Positions 10,944 through 23,639 of a stretch of 64,000 bases of DNA are shown in pieces; positions within the stretch are counted from its first letter, which is position 1, and every line of letters starts with the position of its first letter. The notes under the pieces were generated by a model, which was not told where the DNA came from, made no database searches, and was given only the letters and a program-made list of their open reading frames with translations. Origin of the DNA: Gymnothorax reevesii (Eukaryota > Chordata > Actinopteri > Anguilliformes > Muraenidae); NCBI GenBank assembly GCA_029721435.1, contig CM056587.1, positions 1,371,001-1,435,000 of the forward strand, written 5' to 3'. Made by a program: the position numbers and the translations under genes.

Positions 10944-13442
10944 GCGAAGCTGTCTCTGCAGTGCAGAGGAAGTGATGAACAGTAAAGAGGCGGAGCTGTC
11001 TGCAGTGCAGAGGAAGTGATGAACAGAAAAGAGGCGGAGCTGTCTGTGCAGTGGAGAGGAAGTGCTAAACAGAAAAGAGGCGGAGCTGTCTGCGCAGTGG
11101 AGAGGAGGTGATGAACAGTAAAGAGGCGGAGCTGTCTGCGCAGTGGAGAGGAATTGATGAACAGTCAAGAGGCGGAGCTGTCTGTGCAGTGGAGAGGAAG
11201 TGATGAACAGTAAAGAGGCAGAGCTGTCTGCGCAGTGGAGAGGAAGTGATGAACAGTAAAGAGGCGGAGCTGTCTGTGCAGTGGAGAGGAAGTGATGAAC
11301 AGTAAAGAGGCGGAGCTGTCTGTGCAGTGGAGAGGAAGTGATGAATAGTAAAGAGGCGGAGCTGTCTCAGCAGTGGAGAGGAGGTGATGAACAATAAAGA
11401 GGCGGAGCTGTCTCAGCAGTGGAGAGGAAGTGATGAACAGAAAAGAGGCGGAGCTGTCTGTGCAGTGGAGAGGAAGTGATGAACAGTAAAGAGGCGGAGC
11501 TGTCTCTGCAGTGGAGAGGAAGTGATGACCAGTAAAGAGGCGGAGCTGTCTGCAGTGGAGAGGAAGTGATGAACAGTAAAGAGGCGGAGCTGTCTGCATT
11601 GGAGGGGAAGTGATGAACAGTAAAGAGGCGGAGCTGTCTGTGCAGTGGAGAGGAAGTTATGAACAGTTAAGAGGCGGAGCTGTCTGTGCAGTGGAGAGGA
11701 AGTTATGAACAGTAAAGAGGCGGAGCTGTCTGTGCAGAGGAGAGGTAGTGATTAACAGTAAAGAGGCGGAGCTGTCTGTGCAGTGGAGAGGACGTGATGA
11801 ATGGTAAAGGGGTGGAGCTGTCTGTGCAGTGGAGAGGACGTGATGAACTGTAAAGAGGCGGAGCTGTCTGCAGTGGAGAGGAAGTGATGAACGGTAAAGA
11901 GGCGGAGCTGTCTGTGCAGTGGAGAGGAAGTGATGAACAGTAAAGAGGCGGAGCTGTCTGTGCAGTGGAGAGGAAGTGATGAACAGTAAAGAGGCGGAAC
12001 TGTCTGTGCAGTGGAGAGGAAGTGATGAACAGTGAAGAGGCGGAGCTGTCTGCAGTGGAGAGGAAGTGATGAACAGTGAAGAGGCGGAGCTGTCTGCACT
12101 GGAGAGGAAGTGATGAACAGTAAAGAGGCGGAGCTGTCTGCAGTGGAGAGGAAGTGATGAACAGTAAAGAGGCGGAGCTGTCTGTGCAGTGGAGAGGAAG
12201 TGATGAACAGTGAAGAGGCGGAGCTGTCTGCAGTGGAGAGGAAGTGATGAACAGTGAAGAGGCGGAGCTGTCTGCACTGGAGAGGAAGTGATGAACAGTA
12301 AAGAGGCAGAGCTGTCTGCAGTGGAGAGGAAGTGATGAACGGTAAAGAGGCGGAGCTGTCTGCAGTGGAGAGGAAGTGATGAACGGTAAAGAGGCGGAGC
12401 TGTCTGTGCAGTGGAGAGGAAGTGATGAGCAGTAAAGAGGCGGAGCTGTCTGTGCAGAGGAGAGGAAGTGATTAACAGTAAAGAGGCGGAGCTGTCTGTG
12501 CAGTGGAGAGGAAGTGATGAACAGTGAAGAGGCGGAGCTGTCTGCAGTGGAGAGGAAGTGATGAACAGTGAAGAGGCGGAGCTGTCTGCACTGGAGAGGA
12601 AGTGATGAACAGTAAAGAGGCGGAGCTGTCTGCAGTGGAGAGGAAGTGATGAACAGTAAAGAGGCGGAGCTGTCTGTGCAGTGGAGAGGAAGTGATGAAC
12701 AGTGAAGAGGCGGAGCTGTCTGCAGTGGAGAGGAAGTGATGAACAGTGAAGAGGCGGAGCTGTCTGCACTGGAGAGGAAGTGATGAACAGTAAAGAGGCG
12801 GAGCTGTCTGCAGTGGAGAGGAAGTGATGAACGGTAAAGAGGCGGAGCTGTCTGCAGTGGAGAGGAAGTGATGAACGGTAAAGAGGCGGAGCTGTCTCTG
12901 CAGTGGAGAGGAAGTGAGGAGCAGTAAAGAGGCGGAGCTGTCTGTGCAGTGGAGAGGAAGTGATTAACAGTAAAGAGGCGGAGCTGTCTGTGCAGTAGAG
13001 AGGAAGTGATTAACAGTAAAGAGGCGGAGCTGTCTGTGCAGTGGAGAGGAAGTGATGAACAGTAAAGAGACGGAGCTGTCTGTGCAGAGGAGAGGAAGTG
13101 ATGAACAGTAAAGAGGCGGAACTGTCTGTGCAGTAGAGAGGAAGTGATGAACAGTAAAGAGGCGGAGCTGTCTGCACTGGAGAGGTAGTGATGAACAGTA
13201 AAGAGGCGGAGCTGTCTGCAGTGGAGAGGAAGTGATGAACAGTTAAGAGGCGGAGTTGTCTGTGCAGTGGAGAGGAAGTGATGAACAGTAAAGAGGCGGA
13301 GTTGTCTGTGCAGTGGAGAGGAAGTGATGAACAGTAAAGAGGGGGAGCTGTCGGTGCAGTGGAGAGGAAGTGATGAACAGTAAAGAGGCGGAGCTGTCTG
13401 TGCAGTGTAGAGGAAGTGATGAACAGCAAAGAGGCGGAAGTG
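10944..13442. repeat. 44/46-bp minisatellite next to the REV1 exon 1 donor
   Basis: About 55 copies of a unit whose plus strand reads gaggcggagctgtctgtgca then gtggagaggaagtgatgaac and agtaaa. Copies are 46 bp, or 44 bp when the TG of ctgtgcag is missing. The right edge lies about 30 bases inside the intron from the exon 1 donor. On the REV1 sense strand each unit contains CTTCCTCTCCACTGCACAG, a pyrimidine tract followed by CAG that looks like a 3' splice site. Long minus-strand open frames (up to 593 codons) arise from the repeat. Confidence 0.95.
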
Positions 13443-13471
13443 ATGAGCGCCAAAAGGATGGAGGTACTCAC

Positions 13472-13528
13472 CCTTCCTCCCCAACCATCGCCTTCATTAG
13501 CCCTCTTGCGCCATCCATCTCGACTCAT
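13472..13528 (-). CDS. rev1: REV1 coding exon 1 (start codon)
   Basis: Carries the REV1 start codon and 19 codons: MSRDGWRKRANEGDGWGGR. This matches the conserved vertebrate N-terminus (GWRKRA, then DGW). REV1 is a Y-family polymerase that inserts dCMP opposite lesions and recruits other translesion polymerases in the nucleus. The start is the first ATG after the acceptor TTTCCCAG|GTTCTTGAGG, leaving 10 nt of 5' UTR in this exon (13529-13538). The donor is GGAAGG|GTGAGTAC. It joins exon 2 in phase 0. An unspliced upstream leader exon is therefore required (see 29948). Confidence 0.92.
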
Positions 13529-13538
13529 CCTCAAGAAC

Positions 13539-13745
13539 CTGGGAAAGAGGGATGGAGAAGACAGAGGCAGACAGGGAAGGGAAGAGGTATAGAAGGAGAG
13601 GAGAGAAAGACAGAGAGAGAAGAGAAGGAGACAGGGAGAGAGCAGAGTGGTGGGGGGAGAAAGGAAGGGAGAGAGAGAGAGCCGGTGGGAGGAAGGAAGA
13701 GGGGAGGAGGAAGGAGACGAGGAGAGGAGGAGGGAGAAATGGGAC
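13539..13745 (-). promoter_or_regulatory. Long pyrimidine tract of the REV1 exon 1 acceptor
   Basis: About 200 nt that are almost entirely pyrimidine on the sense strand (gagagaaggagg-type on the plus strand). The tract ends in CCATCCCTCTTTCCCAG at the exon. It is far longer than a normal acceptor tract. Mirror-type polypurine stretches of this kind can form triplex structures. Confidence 0.7.
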
Positions 13746-14615
13746 AGGCAGACAGAGATAAACATGATTAAGATGGTGTTTACATAAACGTACAGGAGGA
13801 TTTTTCTTACCGGACGTTTTTCCCTCTCCTTTTCAAAAAATTTTGTTCACAGGCCCTTGCTTTTCAAAATATCTATTCCACACAAAAACAAAAACAACAA
13901 CAAATGCTGAAATTCAGTATTCCCAGCCAATAAGTGGCCATAACATGTACAGTACATGATATAATAAAGAAAAGATAATCACACAATGCAACAATGTGCT
14001 TGTGCAAAATGAGCTGTGGCCTTATGTTTTCCCAAAGAGCCCCCAAAACATGTCCACATGGACACGCAGACACGGGCATTTTTAACAATCTTACTTTTGA
14101 AGGAATATTTTTTAAAAATCTTAACTTTTGACAATTAAAACGCCAGCTGCATGTGCATTAAAGGCCCAAACGCATAGAAAAATAAATGTTTAAAAAAATA
14201 TCTGTATGTGTGGACTGCGTCAAAGATGGCAGCCAGAGTTCTGCACACCCAGCGAACATAATTAATGCTTCTGCAAATCACAGGCCTCAAACACGCACTT
14301 AAAATGTCACACAAAATCAGTGCAAAAACTAAACAAAACATGATAATTCACTGCAGGTTAAACGTTTGGGGTCCAGTGTCGACTAACAGAATATTTCTCA
14401 CGGGAGTATTTTGTAACGTGTTCTAACATTGCAGCAATGTTGTGAGAAAATTGCAAGTTGGCTCTGCTATTTCCCTTTATGACTGAAATGAGGAGAGAGG
14501 ACTCATGCTAGAGCTCACTGGGCTTATTAACATCAACACCACCCTCCCAAGCAACTGAAGTGGAGCAAACAAAATTACCCCCCTCCCACTTTCTATTTTT
14601 TTGCAATGTTATCAT
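13746..14615. other. REV1 leader intron, no gene seen
   Basis: AT-rich single-copy sequence. No exon or transposon recognised. Confidence 0.4.
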
Positions 14616-15905
14616 ATTTAAATGTTTCAGTTCATCAGATCTCATTTTAATATAAAATAAAAGCAACACGGGTAAACACAATGCAGCTTTTAAATGATCA
14701 TTACATTTGTTGAAAGCGAAGAGTGATTCAAAATTTAAATCACCCGTGTTGACCCCCTAAACCTAATAACTGGCCGTACCACCCTTCACACCAACAACTC
14801 CAATCAAACACAACTGGCAGGGAGTCTTTGACATCGCTGTGGAGGAATTCTGGCCCACTCTTCTTTGCCAATTCAGCCTCATTGGAGGGTTTTTGAGCAT
14901 ATCAGAGTTATATATTCTTTTGAGCTAATCAAGAGTTGGACTTGCTGATGTGATTTGGATCATTGTCCTGCTGCATAACCCACCTCCGCTTGAGCTTTAG
15001 GTCACAACCTGATAGCCAGGTTTTCTTCTCCAGGATATTCTGGTCGGTAACTGAATTCATGGTCCCATCAATTATTGCAAGTCACCCAGGTCCTGAAGCA
15101 GCAAATCAGCCCCAGAACATTACACTACTGCCACTGCGTTTGACTGTTGGTATAATGTTCTTACTGTGGAATACTGTGTTAGCTTAATGCCAGATACAAG
15201 TGGACCCATTTCTTCCAAGAAGTTCCACTTTTGACTCATTAGACCACAGAATATCATCTCAGAAGTTTTGGGGGTCAACAAGATGATTTTTTGCAAATGT
15301 GAGGCAAGCGTTTGTGGTCTTTTTGGTCAGCAGTGGTTTTAACCAGGGCAGCCCTCCCATGGAGACCATTTTTGCCCCGACTAACTGTAGAATCATGAAT
15401 TCTGACCTTAACTGAGGAATGTGAGGCCAGAATTTGGTAAGCCGGGAACTCAAGGGAAGATTCACAACTAACAATTTTTCTCCATTTGTAGATAATGACT
15501 CTCACTATGGTTTGCAGGTGTCCCAGTAATTCTTGTAATTCTTTCCAGGTTGAGAGCTGTCAGCAACTTTGTCCCTCATCTGTTCTTGAACTCCTTTATA
15601 TCGTGGCATCGAGTGCTGCTTTTTGCCCACTTTACACTGCCAGACAGGTTCTATTTAAGTAACATTCAGATTCAACAAAGCGGGCAGTAATCATGCTTGG
15701 ATGTGTCTCGCAAAATTGAACCCAACTATCAATTTAATAGGTGAATTTAGAAACTAAGGGGGCAATTACATATTCACATAAGGCCACATAACGCTATATA
15801 GCTTTTTTTCCTTCAGTAAATGAAATCATCATATAAAAACCAAATTTTGCAATTACTTGGGTCATCTTTGTCTAATAGTTAACCAGATAACCTGAAATGT
15901 GTAAG
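14616..15905 (-). mobile_element. Tc1-like transposon, decayed
   Basis: A nearly full-length but degenerate Tc1-like element read on the minus strand. Fragments of transposase are visible: VIIYKWRK (helix-turn-helix region) and IHDSTVSR followed by KNGLHGR, characteristic of Tc1-type DNA-binding domains. The remainder (about 14780-15250) matches the catalytic half at DNA level only. Outer ends near 14620 and 15900 are inverted relatives of each other (aaacacaatgcagc / gcaattacttgggtcatc regions). Many stops and frameshifts; inactive. Confidence 0.75.
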
Positions 15906-16480
15906 AGTGAAAAAATATAAAAAATAAATAAATGAAAATATTACAGTACAGCACTACAAGTAATTTTTCAATATTTGTCAGGTACACAATCACCACACTG
16001 CCAGTCCCCCCCCACCGACCCATAGATGCTCATCGATTAAAGAAAGTTCGCTCCCCACTAATTACCGATGAGCACAACAGGAGCAATCAAGGCCCATTAG
16101 ACAAGTAACAAACTCGCAAATAACATGCGCTTAGAGTGACTGTGTGCTGCATATGTGCAGCTCATTTCCAAGGTTAATGGGTCATACATGTTTCCAGCAC
16201 CAGCGGCGTTCAATGGTACCATTACAAGGTGATAAGCGCTGCTCTTTGTTCGAGAGCAGCCGCCGTCTGGAGCGTTCATCACCCCTGCTGCCGTCAACAG
16301 TCACCCCCCTCCCCAGAGGGAGGCAGAGTAGTAAACAACTACGGCAGGCAGTCTAATAATAGCACAGCAGTGCTGCTGCAACTCAGGCAGCTGTCCATCA
16401 GCAGACCGACGCCAGCAACAAGCTCCACCCCTTCACAAGGCCCACCCTCTAATGTTCCACATTCACAAACAGAATTAGCA
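15906..16480. other. REV1 leader intron, no gene seen
   Basis: Single-copy sequence with no recognised feature. Confidence 0.4.
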
Positions 16481-16484
16481 AAAA

Positions 16485-16572
16485 ACACACACTCACGCAA
16501 GTACACACTCATGCACACACTCACGCACGCACTAACACACGTACACACACACACACCTGCGCACACACACCT

Positions 16573-16611
<39 letters not shown>

Positions 16612-16690
16612 ACAGACAGACAGACAGACAGACAGACACACACACACACACACACATATGCACACTTATGGGCACACACACACACTCAGG
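16485..16690. repeat. (CA)n and (GACA)n compound microsatellite
   Basis: Imperfect CA-rich tract, then a pure (CA)n, a (CAGA)n run at about 16612-16637, and a second CA run. Confidence 0.95.
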
Positions 16691-19600
16691 CGCGTACACA
16701 AACGACTGCGACAGGTTAAGGAGTCACATTCTCATAATGTTTGCATCAGGAAGAATCATCTCTCATTAGCGACAGGTGCAGCTGTGACTCAGGGACACGA
16801 CACTGAGCAGCCAATGACAGCACAGACCATCAGTGTTTTGCTGCACTCAGGGTCGGCAGAGCATTCGCAGTCAGCTGCTCAATTTTCCAACTTAAATATC
16901 TTTATGCGGTTTTCAAACTTCTTTCAATAAAAACATCACTCATTTCCCATAAAAAATTGAATGACAAGCGATACACAGCACAAGCTTCCCCCGCAGTGAA
17001 AGTGGAAATGCTTACAGTAAAAAGACGCAGGGTCAGTACATCACTGCAAAGCAAAGAATAGAAACTTAACAGAACAACTTCAAAGACAATCCACGGTCAA
17101 TTGATTAACTAACTAAACGCATCACCAAACCAACCACAAATGTAAAAAAATTTAATTTGTTTGCTAGAAAAGGAAGGTCAATATATAGCAAACATGAGCA
17201 GATTATGTATATTGAAATTTCTGTCCACACTTATAGATATAAACGCCATTATGCGGAGAGGTATACAAGTCAGTGGGACGTGTACTCCTAGAGACCGACA
17301 GTCTCTCTCCAGGGCAGGGGCTCAAACTGCAATCTTAGGGAGCTGCAGGTTTTGTTGAGTTGTTAATACCCTCAGGAGGCCCAGCACTGCGTTTGTAAGG
17401 CCCGATTTGGCTGCAGACTAACTGGAAATCCAAAAAACACTCAGAAACTGCAAGGTCTGGAGTGTGACTCCTCTGCTCTCGGAGGGACGGACATCTACAA
17501 CATTTCTGCAGCAGAACATCTACAGAAAGGCAGTGATGAGAATGTGCTGCCTGCAGTAGAAGGGAAAATGGAAGATGTCTATCACAGCCGATGATGAAGG
17601 GCCAACTGCTGCCTGCTACAGTCAACAAGTATTCCCTCCCCAGTGTTAGAGTAAATCTGACATTCAGCAAACCCCCCCGCCCCTCACTGTCTCGCTGGGG
17701 CTGTTCAGAGTATTTAATAGGGGCCTCCTGTTCCTGCTGTTCACTGATCGACCAATCAGAGGGCAGCATTTACCTTCCCTGGCCAAGCAGGCTCCGGTTG
17801 AACAGAGCCCAGTTTGTATCGAAGCACCGCCGCAGAACTGACACAAAGGCCTCAAAGACACCAGTGTCCCCCACCACATCCCCGAACCCCACACTTTTGG
17901 CACACACAATACATCACAGGTGGAGGGAGCGCCAGGCTCTGTACCAAAGCTCCTCAGCTCCCCTCTGTGGCTCATCACTGTTACTGCAGCTCCCCCAGCG
18001 CCACACACTTTCCAGCTCGGCACAGTCAAAACGAGAGGATCAACGATCAACAACAGTCCCTGCTACCAACAGACGTCCTCTTGACCTCGGCATGACCTCA
18101 CATTCCTGGAAACAAAGACAGGCAGCCAGTCCCACACTTCCCAGGTTTAGGTCAGTGAGCTGGCAGTCAGGTGGCAGGCGATACAGAGGGCTGGGAGCGG
18201 AGTGTGCGAGTAGGTTATGAATGACAGACCAGCCTGGTCCGTTTCAAAAGTCCATCCAGCTTGGCTCTCATGAGGTAACTTACGGCAGGAGCTCGAACTC
18301 CGAGAGCACATCTGGAGAAAAGCCCTCCGCCAAACACACACCTGGCTTCGACATTGCAGCCCCTCCAGCTACACACGCGCACACCAGCTCACCATACGCA
18401 CTGCAACTTACTGACATCTGTCCGCTACAGACGGACACCTGCTCACTGCTGACACTCCAGTTCACTACACACTACAGCTCACCACTGACGCACTACAGAC
18501 ACAATGAAGTACAAGACAGAGTGAGTTGTAGTGCTGGTAGTGTGCAGGTGAAAATCTGCCGCAGGAATGGCAGTATTTGTAGAAATCAGGCAATTTTTTA
18601 ACAAACGGTTAATTTGTCTGAATCAGGTGTCCTTCATGTTTAAAGCAGTGATTTACCCTCTCTAGCCACACTTTTGGCAGAAATATCCTCGGATGCCACC
18701 AAGAATAAAAGACCATTGAGCACATTGTGTTCATTTTTCTATATTTCAACTCTTTCCTTCCTTCCTTCCTTTAATTCCACCTGATTCGAGGACGTGCGGC
18801 CATGGAGAGGTCCTCGTGTGCCACTCATGCCGCCATCTCAGGAGAGCGCAGGTTCCCCTCTGAAATACGAGCCCATCGGCCACCCCGTCCGTAACTCACC
18901 GCATCAAACCTCCATGTTCTGGAGGAGAGCAGAGGAGCCCGAACATGCGCTCGTTGATGATGACACCGCAGAGCAACAGGACGGCCAGAGGCAGATGCCT
19001 GAGCATCGAACTATGCTGACCCAAACCGACTGGATCCCTCCCATGTCCCTGAGCAGCACAAAGCCCATTATGGCGCTGCTCCCATATGGTCTCTGGCAGC
19101 AGTAAGCACAGGCACGGCTGATTCTATCCAATGCAGAGGCATTCAGTCTGCATCACATCCGCACCTTTACCACGAGCCGCCTCTGCAGTCCATGCAGTGA
19201 CATTTTAAAACACTTTAAAGAGGACTATTGATATACGCGCTTTCAACTGCGAGTCTGCATAATGGCTGCCTAGCATATTCAGCGTCTGTTTGGAGTGATG
19301 GCTCTGCCCTCCTCAGAAATTAATGCTATATGTCCACAAGACGCAATATGAACAGTGGGGGCAGTGTAGGGGCAGTATGGGGTTTATTGTTTAAATCAAG
19401 TTCTGTAGAGTCTGGCCAATCACTTTTCCAGTGCGCCCTCTGGTGGTAGCCTTCAGTAACACGCAAAGTACACAGGCAAGTTGATGAATAATTCGCTCAT
19501 GATACGGCTAGTTGTCAATGCAAACATTGTTAAAAAGAAAATGTATTTCCAGCTTCGGACACTGAGAAAATCAGTTCGCTCCTTAGTATATGGCAAAACA

Positions 19601-19984
19601 CATAAACATGACATAAAACAGGTTTCACTGTCATTAGCTTCATAAATGATTAGTTTTAATGACCATGTGTCCATGGTTTCACCAGTCGGGGTTCTGGGAA
19701 CCCATCCATTTAATTTGGTCAGCAAAATCGTTTCTCTCTTCTAAAGCAGTTGTTTGAAGTTCATCACAATGTGGAGATGGAATTTCTACTCTTCTCAGCA
19801 CGCATGGATACTTCAATATAACTGTGGCTATCGACAGCAAATAACTGTTATAAACATGAAATGCACACAATTAAGACAAATTAGCAGCTTGTTAAAACCC
19901 TACAATTGCAATTGTTGTTAGAACAAAAAACCAGCCTTCACAGTGGGGTGCCAGGACGGCTTTAGCTCATTACAGACCCATTTC
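16691..19984. other. REV1 leader intron, apparently unique
   Basis: About 3.3 kb without repeats that I recognise. GC is higher at 17340-18500 than in the flanks. Overlapping open frames of up to 209 codons occur there on both strands, but none resembles a protein family or shows exon-like splice borders. A short CTTC run lies at 18757-18772. Conservation in other fish would be the test for an enhancer or unannotated exon. Confidence 0.4.
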
Positions 19985-21030
19985 TGCTCACTACTGACAC
20001 ACTCCCGCTCACCACTGACACACTCCCGCTCACCACTGACACACTCCTGCTCACTACTGACACACTCCCGCTGACCACTGACACACTCCTGCTCACCACT
20101 GACACACTCCTGCTCACTACTGACACACTCCTGCTCACTACAGACACACTCCCGCTCACCACTGACACACTCCTGCTCACTACTGACACACTCCCGCTCA
20201 CCACTGACACACTCCTGCTCACCACTGACACACTCCTGCTCACCACTGACACACTCCTGCTCACCACTGACCGCTCCTGCTCACTACTGACACACTCCCG
20301 CTCACCACTGACACACTCCCGCTCACCACTGACACACTCCCGCTCACCACCGACACACTCCCGCTCACTACAGACACCCTCCTGCTAACTAGACACCCTC
20401 CTGCTCATTAAACACATTTCTGCTCGCTACCGACACTCCCGCTCACCACTGACACACTCCTGCTCACCACTGACACACTCCTGCTCACCACTGACACACT
20501 CCCGCTGACCACTGACACACTCCTGCTCACCACTGACACACTCCTGCTCACTACAGACACCCTCCTGCTAACTACAGACACCCTCCTGCTCACCACTGAC
20601 ACACTCCTGCTCACTACTGACACACTCCCGCTGACCACTGACACACTCCTGCTCACCACTGACACACTCCTGCTCACCACTGACACACTCCCGCTGACCA
20701 CTGACACACTCCCGCTCACCACTGACACACTCCCGCTCACCACTGACACACTCCTGCTCACCACTGACACACTCCCGCTGACCACTGACACACTCCCGCT
20801 GACCACTGACACACTCCCGCTGACCACTGACACACTCCTGCTCACCACTGACACACTCCTGCTCACCACTGACACACTCCCGCTCACTACAGACACCCTC
20901 CTGCTAACTACAGACACCCTCCTGCTCATGAGACATATTTCTGCTCACTACCGACACTCCTGCTCACCACTGACACACTCCTGCTCACTACAGACACCCT
21001 CCTGCTCACTACAGACACCCCCCTGCTCAC
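19985..21030. repeat. 21-bp minisatellite
   Basis: About 50 copies of a 21-bp unit, ctcaccactgacacactcct with c/t and g/c variants (cccgctgacc). Because 21 is a multiple of three, minus-strand frames stay open as VSVVSGS/VSVVSRS heptads. This is a low-complexity artefact. The array is broken by short decayed units near 20395 and 20930. Confidence 0.95.
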
Positions 21031-22535
21031 AATGAGACACAATCTTGCATGCTTCAGACTGGTAAGGGGGTCAGGCGGAGTGAGGCATGCTGGGTAGGAG
21101 GCCGTAGTGAAACGCGACTCAGCTCAGGCCTGTTTCTCTGGCATTAGTCACGGAGCTGAGTCACGCAGCTTTTGCAGCGCGATCACAAACAGGCCGTGGC
21201 GCTCCCCGTCCCCTCACCCCCGTCTCTCTGCTAACCAGTCTCGACGACAGGCCCACTGCCAATGCGCAGCCCGCCCCTGACGGGGGTGTTACCACGGCGA
21301 CATTCAGGTGACGCGGCAGAAGCAGCGCTCCAATCTGACAGAGCACAGAGAGCGTAACGCTGCGTTAGTGAGTACGAGGGGCTTTCCCTCGCACTCAGTG
21401 AGGACTGAATTAGCACCAGCACACCTGCCAAGGCTGAGCGAGAGACACACATCTCTACACTCAAGCAGTCTCCACCAAACATCTGCCCACTCAGTGTTTG
21501 TCTTGCACGCTGGATGAGCGCGCAGGTGCACAACGACAGACACACAAAATTATGCACACACGCGCATACTCACAAGCACACATACACAACCAAAAACACA
21601 CACACACACACACACACATACACTCCCTTGAAATTATATCTTTGGGAGGACATTACATTGGCTCCATTAATTCTTTCTGTGTCACTACAGCCTTTCCCTA
21701 ATCTTAACAATAAACAATGCATGCCTAACCCAAACCCTTAGCCTAACCTTAACCTATCCCCAATTCTAACCTTAACCCAAACCCTTACCATAACCTTAAC
21801 CTATCCCCAATTCTAACCTTACCTTTAACCTTAAGTAATAAAACACATTCTGTAGGGAAAAAGAACGTTTTGGTTCTCACTTTGTAGCATTACAAGAACA
21901 CACACGCACGCACCCACACACACACACACCCAAAGTCTCCTCATAGAGATTAGTAGAGTCCTCAAATCTTGCAATCGCATAGAAGCCCTTAGAGGAAATC
22001 CTGCCCATAGCTCATCCCCTAATCGGAGACACAGACTGCAGCATACAAGCAGAGATGGACTCCCAGCAGGGTATAAACTGGATCTAAAAAACACCCTGAC
22101 ATCCAAGCACCAGGGCACAGTCAGTCTGTGACCCAACACCACGAGTCTATCAACAGGACAAAAAAAAACGAGAGTCACACCTAGATTGCAAACCGCCAAG
22201 GCAGCACAATCCGAATCTTGGCGAGTGGGAGCAAAGTTCAGTTATCGCGTGTCATACGATTTCAAGATGGCTGCCATAGCGGTCATATTGTAAATCAATA
22301 GGGTCCATCCCTGATGTAAACAGATAAATAAGATTCTGTAATGGAAATCACTGCAGAGGCTCAGAAACACTTCTGTAAACCACTGCCAGTGAACACAGTT
22401 TGTTGCTGCATCCATTAATACAAGTTGAAACTCTGCCATGTAAAGATTAAACCGTATAAAAACAAGTTCCAGAAACACCATCACCTTCTCTACATCTGAG
22501 CTCATTTAAGAGGGACGGGAGCAAAGTGTAAAACT
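21031..22535. other. REV1 leader intron with short simple repeats
   Basis: Contains a (CA)n at about 21590-21622. It also holds a stretch of diverged cctaaccttaacc-type repeats at 21690-21835, of the kind found inside a common fish non-autonomous element. A second CA tract lies at 21898-21930. No gene seen. Confidence 0.5.
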
Positions 22536-23290
22536 GTTCACAGTTTGAATCAAAATATTAAATTCTTTAGCAAAATCATGGATGCCACATCCTATGGGCA
22601 AAAGAAGAGAGGGACCATCCAGCCTTTTATCGGCATACAGTTCAGAACCCTGCATCCATGCAAGTGTAGTTGTGCATTTGTGCAAGACATGGGTAACTTG
22701 CACATCAGTGATGACACTGAACAACATACATAGGTTTTGGAGCAACATATACTGCCATATTAACATCTTTTCAGGGAAGGTTTCGTTTATTCAACAAGAC
22801 AATACCAAAACCCTCACTTCTGACATATTACAACGAAATGGCACCTTAGTAAAAGTCTGGCTACTAGTGACCTGCCTGCCGTCCAGACCCGTCACCTACT
22901 AAAAATATTTGGTGCATTATGAAAGAAAAAATATGACAAGGGAGGTGAAGTGCTGAACAGAGAAATACTATACCAAGTAAAAATGGAAAAACATTTTGCT
23001 TTCAGAACTACAACATTTGCTCTCCTCAGTTCCAAAACAATTCAAGAGCGCCGTTACAGGAAAAGATGTAACACAGAGGTAAACAGATCCCTTTCCAACT
23101 TTTTTGAAACGGGTTGCCGGCATCAAATTCAAAATAAGCATATATTTTTCAACAAACAAAACAATTTCTCTGTTTCAGCATCTGATGTTGTCTTAGTATC
23201 ATTTTCAATTAAACGCAGAGTTCAAATGATCTGAAAATCATTGCATTGTTTTTATTTACATTTTACACAGTGCGCCAACTATTTTTTGAA
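22536..23290 (+). mobile_element. Tc1/mariner element, 3' half
   Basis: The 3' half of a Tc1-type transposase gene read on the plus strand, with stops and frameshifts. Recognisable DNA blocks cover the GNHGCR, QEQHMLP, RPxxFQQDNAKP and IWxIMKRKI regions. It ends in the element's terminal repeat (catttgcatt... cacagtgcgccaactatttt). It belongs to the same family as the better-preserved element at 26138-27651. The left end is missing. Confidence 0.7.
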
Positions 23291-23639
23291 AATAGGGCTG
23301 TACTGAGAAATATGACTCACTGCAAATCACATTAAATATCTGTCAAGGAATTTCCAGCTACAGGGACAAATTAACAGACTGCTGAGGGAAGAATTCGCGA
23401 CAGCAAGTGATTCTTGGCTGTGAATACGAAGGGCTTGTCCATGCGTCCCTCTCCTCCCGCAACACAGAGCCAAAATGTCAGTCGGAATGTGTCACATTTA
23501 AAGGAGTCCCTTGGGAAACACAATCACCCACAGCTCAGACACAGGCGGTGGTGTATGATGGGACACACTGCCCATGTTATGACCGTGATGATTCAGACTT
23601 AAGCCTGAGAGGGCCCCACTCTGTTGTTATTGACGTAAC

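Noticed and set aside
11703..13484. 593-codon minus-strand frame ending near REV1 exon 1
   Set aside because: Made of the 44/46-bp minisatellite units; it only touches the REV1 exon by reading through its donor.
17335..18601. Overlapping frames in a GC-richer block as a possible gene
   Set aside because: No family resemblance, no exon-like borders, and frames equally long on both strands.
19962..20929. VSVVSGS/VSVVSRS heptad proteins
   Set aside because: Translation of a 21-bp minisatellite; no start context or exon structure.
21690..21840. Interstitial telomere repeats
   Set aside because: Units are cctaacctta-type, irregular and without runs of CCCTAA; they fit a known kind of fish repeat interior better.
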